From positions 1 through 17,336 of the forward strand of contig DATJLQ010000196.1 of assembly GCA_035509415.1 (NCBI GenBank): a stretch of 17,336 bases of DNA, in the 5' to 3' direction. Made by a program: the position numbers and the translations under genes. Under the pieces are notes generated by a model that searched no databases, was not told the DNA's origin, and saw nothing but the letters and a program-made list of their open reading frames with translations. This document shows, in pieces, positions 1-6,522 of this stretch; the first letter of the stretch is position 1; each line of letters starts with the position of its first letter. Origin of the DNA: DATJLQ01 sp035509415 (GTDB lineage: Bacteria; Pseudomonadota; Alphaproteobacteria; JACZXZ01).

Positions 1-45
1 GCGTCGGACGCGCCGGCGTCGGACGCGCGGGGGTCGGACAAAGAC
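1..45. repeat. 15-bp tandem repeat, three units
   Basis: Three consecutive 15-bp units begin with gcgtcggacgcgccg; the second differs at one base and the third is degenerate, sharing a gtcgga core. The array lies at the window edge, so it may continue to the left or be the end of a coding repeat. No gene can be assigned here. Units are directly visible; their role is unknown. Confidence 0.6.
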
Positions 46-59
46 GTCGGCCGCGCGCA

Positions 60-133
60 TGGCTGGGGCGCCAGGATTCGAACCTGGGATGACGGGACCA
101 AAGCCCGTTGCCTTACCGCTTGGCTACGCCCCA
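60..133 (-). tRNA. tRNA-Gln (anticodon UUG)
   Basis: Read on the minus strand, the sequence folds as a full cloverleaf. The acceptor stem TGGGGCG pairs with CGCCCCA, followed by discriminator G and an encoded CCA. The D arm pairs GCC with GGC. The anticodon stem ACGGG/CCCGT encloses the loop CTTTGGT, giving anticodon TTG, which reads CAA as glutamine. The T arm is CCAGG-TTCGAAT-CCTGG. The tRNA lies 64 bp downstream of gmd on the same strand. Confidence 0.96.
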
Positions 134-197
134 ATCAGGCCGGCCCGCCGAGGGTGTAGCGCCCCCGGCGGCGCGCCGCAACCGTTCCGCGCACGCC

Positions 198-1301
198 CTA
201 CTCGCCGCGCCGGTCGTTGCGCTTCAGCTCGCGCTCGACCGATTCGAGGTCGGCCGCGACCATCTCGCGCACGAGCGCCGCGAAGCTCGTCTTGTGGCGC
301 CAGCCGAGGACGCGCCGCGCCTTGGACGCATCGCCGCACAGCCGGTCGACCTCGGTCGGGCGGAAATAGCGCGCGTCGACCTTGACCAGCGTATCCCCGT
401 TCTTCGCGTCGAGGCCGCACTCGGCGAGGCCCTTGCCGCGCCAGACGATCTTGCGCCCCACCTCGGCGAACGAGCGCTCGATGAATTCACGCACCGTGTG
501 GCTCTCGCCGGTCGCGAGCACGTAGTCGTCGGGCTTCGGCCGTTGCAGCATGCGCCACATGCCTTCGACATAGTCGCGCGCGTGGCCCCAGTCGCGCGCC
601 GCGTCGAGGTTGCCGATATAGAGGCGCTGCGCGAGCCCGCGCTCGATCGCGGCGACCGCGCGCGTGATCTTGCGCGTGACGAAGGTCTCGCCGCGGATCG
701 GGCTCTCGTGGTTGAACAAGATGCCGTTCGACGCGTGGAGCCCGTAGCCCTCGCGGTAATTGACCGTCATCCAATAGGCGTAAAGCTTGGCGGCGCCGTA
801 GGGGCTGCGCGGATAGAAGGGCGTGGTCTCGTTCTGGGGATAATGCGGCGTCGCCCCATAAAGCTCGGAGGTGGAGGCCTGGTAGAAGCGCGTGCGCTTC
901 CCGAGATCGAGGATGCGGATCGCCTCGAGGAGCCTGAGCGTCCCGAGCGCGTCGGCGTTGGCGGTGTACTCCGCGGTCTCGAAGCTCACCTGCACGTGGC
1001 TCTGGGCGGCGAGATTGTAGATCTCGGTCGGCGCGGTCTCCTGGACGATGCGGATCAGGTTGGTCGCGTCCGTCATGTCGCCATAATGGAGATGGAAGCG
1101 CACGCCGCGCTCGTGCGGGTCCTGGTAGAGATGGTCGACCCGCCCGGTGTTGAAGGAGGAGGAGCGGCGCTTGATGCCGTGCACCACGTAGCCCTTGGCG
1201 AGCAGGAGCTCGGCGAGATAGGCGCCGTCCTGGCCCGTGGTGCCGGTGATGAGCGCCACCTTTTCGGCGGTCTTGGGGCGTCGCGAGGTCGAAGGCGGCA
1301 T
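198..1301 (-). CDS. gmd: GDP-mannose 4,6-dehydratase
   Basis: This 367-residue protein is a short-chain dehydrogenase/reductase that converts GDP-D-mannose to GDP-4-keto-6-deoxy-D-mannose in the cytoplasm. That product is the precursor of GDP-fucose, GDP-rhamnose or GDP-perosamine used in surface polysaccharides. The NADP-binding glycine motif GTTGQDG is at residues 20-26 and the family signature HGIKRRSSSFNTGR at 41-54. The catalytic set is T144, E146, Y168 and K172 (STSE and SPYGAAK), matching the spacing known for the E. coli enzyme. The length is normal for the family. The ATG at 1301 gives about 13 residues before the first beta strand; the ribosome binding site is weak. No epimerase/reductase partner (fcl or rmd) is seen beside it, so the final sugar cannot be named. 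It ends 64 bp before tRNA-Gln. Confidence 0.95.
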   Translation of the reverse strand: MPPSTSRRPKTAEKVALITGTTGQDGAYLAELLLAKGYVVHGIKRRSSSFNTGRVDHLYQDPHERGVRFHLHYGDMTDATNLIRIVQETAPTEIYNLAAQSHVQVSFETAEYTANADALGTLRLLEAIRILDLGKRTRFYQASTSELYGATPHYPQNETTPFYPRSPYGAAKLYAYWMTVNYREGYGLHASNGILFNHESPIRGETFVTRKITRAVAAIERGLAQRLYIGNLDAARDWGHARDYVEGMWRMLQRPKPDDYVLATGESHTVREFIERSFAEVGRKIVWRGKGLAECGLDAKNGDTLVKVDARYFRPTEVDRLCGDASKARRVLGWRHKTSFAALVREMVAADLESVERELKRNDRRGE

Positions 1302-1417
1302 GGTTCCGTTCCGATTCGGCCGCCTGGGTCGCGGCCGCGATGAAGGGCCCGACTCGGGGCTGGTCGAGGCGCCGGATCGGCGGCCCGCGTTTCGGCGCGG
1401 GGCTCTCCGCGTCCAGG

Positions 1418-1459
1418 CTCCGGCGCCCAGACTCCGGCGCCCAAACTCCGGCGCCCGAA
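1418..1459. repeat. 14-bp tandem repeat, three units
   Basis: Three back-to-back units are ctccggcgcccaga, ctccggcgcccaaa and ctccggcgcccgaa, followed by a decayed fourth (tctcggcgcg). The 11-bp core ctccggcgccc is invariant. The unit length is not a multiple of three, and I see no gene here, so it is probably a non-coding minisatellite. Confidence 0.75.
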
Positions 1460-1600
1460 TCTCGGCGCGAGTCGGTGCGTCGGCCGAAACCCGCGCGCCG
1501 CGCGCACGCTAGCCCATTTCGCCGCCCCGCAAAAGGGTGGCACGGCGCCATCGGGCCGGGCGCGGATGGGGTCAAAATCCCGCCCCTATGGCGCAAATAA

Positions 1601-1628
1601 TTGTTTTTACGTCGATTTCCTGTATAGT
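1601..1628 (+). promoter_or_regulatory. Candidate sigma70-type promoter for the ParB-like/Sel1 pair
   Basis: The -35-like hexamer TTGTTT (1601-1606) and the -10-like hexamer TATAGT (1623-1628) are separated by 16 bp. They lie in a conspicuously AT-rich patch of an otherwise very GC-rich region. The predicted transcription start near 1635 leaves a leader of about 48 nt before the ATG at 1683. Prediction from sequence only. Confidence 0.5.
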
Positions 1629-1682
1629 CCCCGAGAGTCACGAAATTGCCGCGGTCCGAGACGCGGGAACGAGACCGGTTGG

Positions 1683-4016
1683 ATGAGTTCGGACGACACC
1701 AGGCTCGACAGGTCGACCTATCCATTGACCGAGGCCGACCCCGCCCGCGCGCGGGAGGCGGCGGCGCGCGCGGCGCAAGCCTCGGGCCACTCGATGGCCG
1801 ACTGGCTGACCGATGCGTTGCGCGAAGCGGGCGCCGAGGAAGCAAGCGTCGCCGCCGAAAGCGCCGCGAAGAGTTCAAATGCGGCTCTTCCCGACTGGCT
1901 CGCCAACACCATCAAGGAGGCGAGCGCCGAGGAAGCAGGCCTCGCCGCCGAGAGCGCCGCCAGGAATTCCAACGCCGCACTCCCCGATTGGCTCGCGGAC
2001 ACGATCAAGGAGGCCAGCGCCGAGGAAGCAAGCCTCGCCGCCGAAAGTGCTGCCAAGAATTCCAACGCAGCGCTTCCGGACTGGCTCGCCGACACGATCA
2101 AGGAGGCGAGCGCCGAGGAAGCGAGCGTCGCCGTCGAGAGTGCCGCGAAGAGTTCAAATGCGGCACTGCCCGATTGGCTCGCCGACACCATCAAAGAGGC
2201 GAGCGCCGAGGAAGCAGGCCTCGCCGCCGAGAGCGCCGCCAAAAGCTCGAACGCAGCGCTCCCCGATTGGCTCGCTGACACCATCAAGGAGGCCAGCGCC
2301 GAAGAGGCAAGCGCCGCCGCCGAGAGTGCTGCCAGGAATTCCAACGCAGCACTCCCAGACTGGCTCGCGGACACCATCAAGGAGGCGAGCGCCGAGGAAG
2401 CGAGTGCCGCCGCCGAGAATGCTGCGAAAAGCTCGAACGAGGCTCTGCCCGACTGGCTCGCCGACACCATCAAAGAGGCAAGCGCCGAGGAAGCGAGTGC
2501 CGCCGCCGAAAGCGCTGCCAAGAATTCCAACGCCGCACTCCCCGACTGGCTCGCCGACACGATCAAGGAAGCGAGCGCTGCCGAGAGCGTCGCCGCCGAG
2601 CCCGAGCCTGTCACGCCCGAGCCTGCGAGCGCGGAGCCCGCGATCCCCGAGCCGGCAATCCCCGAGCGCGCCGAGCCCGCGCGCGCCGAGCGCGACGAGC
2701 CCGCGCGCGAGGAATCCGATTCTCCCGAGCCCATCGAAGATGACGAGCCCTTGCCCGAATGGCTGACCGAGGCGATTCGCGAGGCGAGCGCGGTTCAATC
2801 CCACGACATGGCGGAGGCCGGGAACGAGAGCGAGGCGCTACCCGAATGGCTCGGCGACGCGATCCGCGAGGTGAGCGCCGAGGAGCTGGACGCGGCGCGC
2901 GCGGCGGAAGGCAAGACGGCGCCGGAGAAGCCCAAGGCCGAGCCGCCACGCTTGACCGTGGTCGCGCCGGCGCCCGTCGAGCGGCCGGCAGCGGCGCCCA
3001 GCCGGCCACCCGAGACTCGTCCCGTGCCGGTAGCGCCAGCGGCGCCCGCCGCCGAGGAGCGGGCGCCGGTCCGGCTGCGCCCAGTTCCAAGCGCACAAGT
3101 CCCGAATACGCAAACCCCGAATACTCATGTCCCGAGCGCGCCCATTCCGAGCGCGCCCGCCATGCCGGCGCCGCCGCGCGCGCCCACGCTTCCGGCAGTC
3201 GCGAGCGCCACGCCCGTCCACGGGGTGCGCCGCGTGCCGATCGACGCGCTCGCGCCGAGCCGGTTCCAGGTGCGTAGCGGGGCCGCGAGCGCCGAGATCG
3301 AGGCGCTCGCCGAATCGATTCGCGTCCATGGCGTCCTTCAGCCCATCGTCGTGCGCGCGCGCGGCGCGGGCTCGGCGCCCGCTTTCGAGATCATCGCCGG
3401 CGAGCGGCGCTGGCGCGCGTCCCGGATGGCGGGGCTCGCCGAGGTGCCGGTGACCGTGATCGAGGTGCCGGACCGCGAGGCGATGGAAATTGCGCTCGCC
3501 GAGAATCTCCAACGCAACGACTTGGCCCCCCTCGACGAGGCCGAGGGCTATCGCCGCCTGGTCGAGGATCTGGGCGACACGCAGGAGCATCTCGCCCAGC
3601 TGTTCGGCAAGAGCCGCGGCCACATCTCGAACATGCTGCGCCTGTTGCGCCTGCCCGAGCCGGTCAAGGCGATGCTCGCCGCGGGCAAGCTCTCGGCCGG
3701 CCACGCGCGGGCGCTGCTCGCCGTGCCCGACCCGGTCAAGCTCGCCGAGCGCGCGATCGCCGAGCGGCTCACGGTGCGCGCGATCGAGCGCATCGGCCGC
3801 GACGCCGCGGGCGAAACGCCGCTGCGCCGCCATCCGCCGCGCCGCGCGCCCGCGGTGCGCGACCCCGATCTCGAGCAGATCGAGGAGGAGCTCTCGCGCC
3901 TCTTCGGCGTCACGGTCAAGATCGGGCTACGCGGCACCGGCGAGCGCGGCACGCTCGCGATCCGCTTCAAGAGCCTGGAGCAGCTCCACGAGCTTATCGA
4001 ACGGCTGAGATTGTGA
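1683..4016 (+). CDS. ParB-family DNA-binding CTPase with long N-terminal helix-repeat array
   Basis: The protein has 777 residues; ParB proteins are usually about 300. Residues 512-777 form a complete ParB core. It has the nucleotide-binding box GERRWRAS at 573-580, then the ENLQRNDLAPLDEAEGY segment, a helix-turn-helix at about 633-657, and a C-terminal dimerisation-like domain at about 730-777. ParB proteins bind parS and slide as CTP-dependent clamps. Residues 60-306 are eight 31-residue repeats with core LPDWLADTIKEASAEEA. Degenerate copies centre on W41, W360 and W389. A Pro/Ala-rich linker fills 400-510. The usual ParA-stimulating N-terminal peptide (LGRGL-type) is not visible, and no parA, gidA or gidB is adjacent, so this is probably an orphan paralogue rather than the main segregation ParB. 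I prefer the ATG at 1683 to the ATG at 1566, because the latter lies upstream of the candidate promoter. The Sel1 gene follows after 67 bp. Confidence 0.85.
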   Translation: MSSDDTRLDRSTYPLTEADPARAREAAARAAQASGHSMADWLTDALREAGAEEASVAAESAAKSSNAALPDWLANTIKEASAEEAGLAAESAARNSNAALPDWLADTIKEASAEEASLAAESAAKNSNAALPDWLADTIKEASAEEASVAVESAAKSSNAALPDWLADTIKEASAEEAGLAAESAAKSSNAALPDWLADTIKEASAEEASAAAESAARNSNAALPDWLADTIKEASAEEASAAAENAAKSSNEALPDWLADTIKEASAEEASAAAESAAKNSNAALPDWLADTIKEASAAESVAAEPEPVTPEPASAEPAIPEPAIPERAEPARAERDEPAREESDSPEPIEDDEPLPEWLTEAIREASAVQSHDMAEAGNESEALPEWLGDAIREVSAEELDAARAAEGKTAPEKPKAEPPRLTVVAPAPVERPAAAPSRPPETRPVPVAPAAPAAEERAPVRLRPVPSAQVPNTQTPNTHVPSAPIPSAPAMPAPPRAPTLPAVASATPVHGVRRVPIDALAPSRFQVRSGAASAEIEALAESIRVHGVLQPIVVRARGAGSAPAFEIIAGERRWRASRMAGLAEVPVTVIEVPDREAMEIALAENLQRNDLAPLDEAEGYRRLVEDLGDTQEHLAQLFGKSRGHISNMLRLLRLPEPVKAMLAAGKLSAGHARALLAVPDPVKLAERAIAERLTVRAIERIGRDAAGETPLRRHPPRRAPAVRDPDLEQIEEELSRLFGVTVKIGLRGTGERGTLAIRFKSLEQLHELIERLRL
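1860..2600 (+). repeat. Eight 93-bp coding repeats (31 residues each) in the ParB-like gene
   Basis: Eight in-frame units run from S60 to E306 of the protein; the last is one codon short. Each unit reads SAA[KR][SN]SN[AE]ALPDWLA and then [DN]TIKEASAEEA plus a small variable tail. The Trp, Leu, Ile and Lys positions are invariant. The Trp-Leu-Ile spacing suggests an amphipathic helix joined by Ala/Glu-rich stretches. At DNA level the units are diverged by synonymous changes and fall into three interspersed subtypes. Confidence 0.95.
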
Positions 4017-4073
4017 CAGTTCCCGGTTTTCTCGGACCCTTGTCTCCTGCTAAATTACCCCTCGGGGGTTGCT

Positions 4074-4078
4074 AAGGA
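4074..4078 (+). promoter_or_regulatory. Shine-Dalgarno site deciding the Sel1 gene start
   Basis: AAGGA lies 5 nt before the ATG at 4084. It favours that ATG over the upstream in-frame TTG at 4069, which would place this site inside the coding sequence. Confidence 0.7.
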
Positions 4079-4083
4079 CTAAG

Positions 4084-6495
4084 ATGGCTGCCGATCCGCT
4101 TTTCTCGCTCGACCAGCTCGACCCCGAATCGCGCGCGCTCGCCGAGCGCGCCGCGCGCGCCGCGGGCCTCAGCGTCGAGGAATGGGTGACGCGCGCGATC
4201 TTGCGCAAGACCGCGGGCCAAGCGCCCCCGGCCGCCGCAGCCGCGCCGCCACCGCCACCGCCACCGCCGCCACCGCCACCTCCGCCCCCACCTCCGCCGC
4301 CTCCTCCGCCGCCGCCGGCGCCCGCCGCACCGGCGCGCGAGCGTCCCCAGAGTGCGGCGCTCTCGGACAAGGATTTGCTCGCGGCCTTGAGCGCGCTCGG
4401 GCCCACGGGCGACGCCGCCGCGCGACCCGCAGCACCCCGTCCGCCTGCAGCCCCGCCGGCGCCTCAGGCGCCGCCGCCGCCGAAGCCCGCCGAGTCGTCG
4501 CCCGAGCAACGCGCGACCTCGACCAAGGAGCTCGAGGATTTGAAACGCGCGCTCGAGCGTATCGGCACGGGCGGGGGCTCAAGCGCGGGCACGGCTCCGG
4601 CGTCCGCACCGGCGCCGCAAGCGCGGCCGGCGAGCGAGCCGCGCGCACCCGCAACGGGCGGTGCGCTGCGCCGCTTCCCGACATTCAGCAACGTGCTGCG
4701 CTCGCCCAACGACGCGGGACCCGACGCGCGTCCGGCGTCGCCGTCCGCGAAGCCCGAGCCCAAGGCCGAGTCGAAAGCGCCGCTCCCGAGATTCGAGGCC
4801 GAGCCCAACATCGCGTCCAACCTCGAGGCAGCCCTACGCGGCTTCCCGGGCTCGGCCACGCCGGTGGAAGCGGAGCCCGCGCCGGGCGAGGCCGAGACCG
4901 GCGCACCCCTCGAGCTCGATCGCCCGCTCGCCGAGGATGAGGACGCGGCCGCGGCGGCAGCGCCGCCGAGTCTCCTGCGGCGCGAGGAAGAAGACGCGGA
5001 AGGCGAGCCCGAGCCCGAAGGTGGGCGCGGCATCGGCGGCCGCATCGTCGTTCTGCTCGCGGTTCTGATCGTCCTCGGCGGTGCCGCCGCGGCGGCCTAT
5101 ATCTGGTTCGGGAAAAACGGCTCGAGCCTCGACATCCAGGGCCTGATCAATCGCGTGACCGGCGTGGCAGCGCCCTCGGCGACGCCCGCCCCAAGCGCGA
5201 TGCCCGCCGAGAAAACGCCGGCGCCGAGCGCGCCGGCCGAAAAGGCGCCGAACGCTCCCGCCGAGGCGGCCAAGCCGAGCGTAACACCGCCGGCCGCCCC
5301 CGCGACGAGCCCGGCCGCTCCGACCGCACCCCATTCCGAGCTCATGCCGTCAACGCCGGGCACGACCCAGGTCGCGAGCGCGCATGCGCCGGGATCGGTC
5401 GCGAGTGCCGCGACCGAAGCGCCCGCGACGGCACCCCCCGCCACCTCGGCGCCCGGGCCGCCCGGAAAGACGGCCATGATCGCGCCGCCGGTCCCGACGC
5501 CGCCACCCGCCGCGGCGCTCGAGGCGAAAAAGGGCAAGACCCCGCGCGAGAACAAGGTGACGAGCTTCGATGAGCTCGAGAAGCTCGCCAAGAAGGGCGA
5601 TGCCCACGCCCAGCACGACATCGCGACGCTTTACGCGCGCGGCACCGAAATCCCCCAGGACTACAAGAAGGCCGCCTACTGGTTCCGCGAATCCGCGCTC
5701 CAGGGGGTCGCGAGCTCGCAATATAATCTCGGCGTGCTTTACGAGCAGGGTCTCGGCCTCACCAAGGATCCGCTCGAATCGCTGCTTTGGTATCTGAGCG
5801 CTGCCGAGCAGGGCTACCCGCCCGCCGAATACAATGTCGGCGTCGCCTACGCCGACGGGCACGGCGTGCCCAAGAACTATCTCGAGGCGCGCAAATGGTT
5901 CGAGAAGGCGGCCGCCAACGGCATCGGACGCGGCGCGTTCAATCTCGGCGTGCTCAACGAGCTCGGCCTGGGTGCGGCCGCCGATCCGATCGAAGCCTAT
6001 AAATGGTACAAGATCGCCGCGCGCGACGGCGAGGCGGACACGGAGAAACGCATCGACGCGGTCTACGCCAAAATGTCGGCGGTCCAGCGCGCCGACGCCG
6101 AGCGGCGCTACCAGACCGCGGCGGCGACGCTGCCGGCGAAGCCCGTGCCGTTCGAGGAGCATGTCGGCGCGCCGCCGTTGCGCACGCTCCCGCCCACGGC
6201 CTCGAACGAACCGGGCCCTCCCACGCGCGACGTGGCCGCCTTGCGCCCGACCGCGACGACCCCGACCTCCGCCGCGCGCGCGGTCGAATCGACCGGTACG
6301 CCGCGCTCGACCATCGTCGAGATCCAGCAGCTCCTGGGTGCGCTCGGCTACGATCCGGGCCCGGCCGACGGGCGCGCGACCGCGCAGACGGTGGCCGCGA
6401 TCCGCACCTTCCAGAAAGAGGCGGGCCTTCCGATCGACGGCAAGGCGACGCCCCAACTCCTCGATCGCATCCGGAAGCTCGCCGGCAAGACCTGA
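4084..6495 (+). CDS. Sel1-repeat, peptidoglycan-binding single-pass membrane protein
   Basis: The protein has 803 residues. Residues 17-41 contain the motif ERAARAAGLSVEEWVTRAIL, closely resembling the ParB-like neighbour's N-terminus. Residues 55-78 are 24 consecutive prolines, followed by a long Ala/Pro-rich, partly acidic region. One membrane helix lies at about 321-342, so the N-terminal part should be cytoplasmic and the rest periplasmic. After another Ala/Pro linker come about four Sel1 (TPR-like) repeats at 500-650. A peptidoglycan-binding domain at about 742-800 closes the protein (IQQLLGALGYDPGPADG, then TFQKEAGLPIDG). This order resembles the alphaproteobacterial polarity factor PodJ and similar envelope scaffolds, but I see no long cytoplasmic coiled coil, so I do not call it podJ. 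It is probably co-transcribed with the upstream gene. It ends 27 bp from the convergent ispE; no obvious terminator lies between. Confidence 0.85.
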   Translation: MAADPLFSLDQLDPESRALAERAARAAGLSVEEWVTRAILRKTAGQAPPAAAAAPPPPPPPPPPPPPPPPPPPPPPPPAPAAPARERPQSAALSDKDLLAALSALGPTGDAAARPAAPRPPAAPPAPQAPPPPKPAESSPEQRATSTKELEDLKRALERIGTGGGSSAGTAPASAPAPQARPASEPRAPATGGALRRFPTFSNVLRSPNDAGPDARPASPSAKPEPKAESKAPLPRFEAEPNIASNLEAALRGFPGSATPVEAEPAPGEAETGAPLELDRPLAEDEDAAAAAAPPSLLRREEEDAEGEPEPEGGRGIGGRIVVLLAVLIVLGGAAAAAYIWFGKNGSSLDIQGLINRVTGVAAPSATPAPSAMPAEKTPAPSAPAEKAPNAPAEAAKPSVTPPAAPATSPAAPTAPHSELMPSTPGTTQVASAHAPGSVASAATEAPATAPPATSAPGPPGKTAMIAPPVPTPPPAAALEAKKGKTPRENKVTSFDELEKLAKKGDAHAQHDIATLYARGTEIPQDYKKAAYWFRESALQGVASSQYNLGVLYEQGLGLTKDPLESLLWYLSAAEQGYPPAEYNVGVAYADGHGVPKNYLEARKWFEKAAANGIGRGAFNLGVLNELGLGAAADPIEAYKWYKIAARDGEADTEKRIDAVYAKMSAVQRADAERRYQTAAATLPAKPVPFEEHVGAPPLRTLPPTASNEPGPPTRDVAALRPTATTPTSAARAVESTGTPRSTIVEIQQLLGALGYDPGPADGRATAQTVAAIRTFQKEAGLPIDGKATPQLLDRIRKLAGKT
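4246..4317 (+). repeat. 24-codon uninterrupted proline tract
   Basis: Twenty-four consecutive proline codons (residues 55-78) use a mixture of CCG, CCA, CCT and CCC. The mixture means this is not a simple uniform trinucleotide expansion. Long proline runs stall ribosomes and normally need elongation factor P. Confidence 0.97.
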
Positions 6496-6522
6496 GCGGC
6501 CGATCGAGCGCCGCCAAGCGCG

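Larger units (their letters stand above)
1302..1682. other. Intergenic region between divergent gmd and the ParB-like gene
   Basis: This 381-bp stretch holds no convincing gene: open frames here lack recognisable domains and overlap one another on both strands. It contains a 14-bp tandem repeat in its GC-rich left half and an AT-rich patch at about 1591-1628 with a promoter-like pair of hexamers facing right. I could not find a convincing promoter for gmd on the minus strand. Confidence 0.6.

Noticed and set aside
108..1343. Plus-strand 411-residue frame across gmd
   Set aside because: The minus-strand gmd reading has all family motifs; the plus frame is Arg/Ala-rich with no domain and also overlaps the tRNA.
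1566..1682. Upstream ATG at 1566 as the start of the ParB-like gene
   Set aside because: The candidate promoter (1601-1628) lies inside this stretch, the encoded segment has no recognisable features, and the ATG at 1683 begins the plausible protein.
1718..2734. Long minus-strand open frame with Ser/Ala-rich repeats opposite the ParB repeat array
   Set aside because: It is the mirror of a repetitive GC-rich coding array; the plus-strand frame has a recognisable ParB domain, conserved W/L/K positions and synonymous variation, the minus frame has none.
4040..4056. Promoter between the ParB-like and Sel1 genes (TTGTCT and TAAATT)
   Set aside because: The two hexamers are only 5 bp apart, far too close for a sigma70 promoter.
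4050..4406. Minus-strand frame encoding a polyglycine run
   Set aside because: It is the complement of the proline tract in the Sel1 protein gene and has no other support.
6496..6522. Bidirectional terminator between the convergent Sel1 and ispE genes
   Set aside because: The 27-bp gap shows no stable hairpin with a T-run on either strand.
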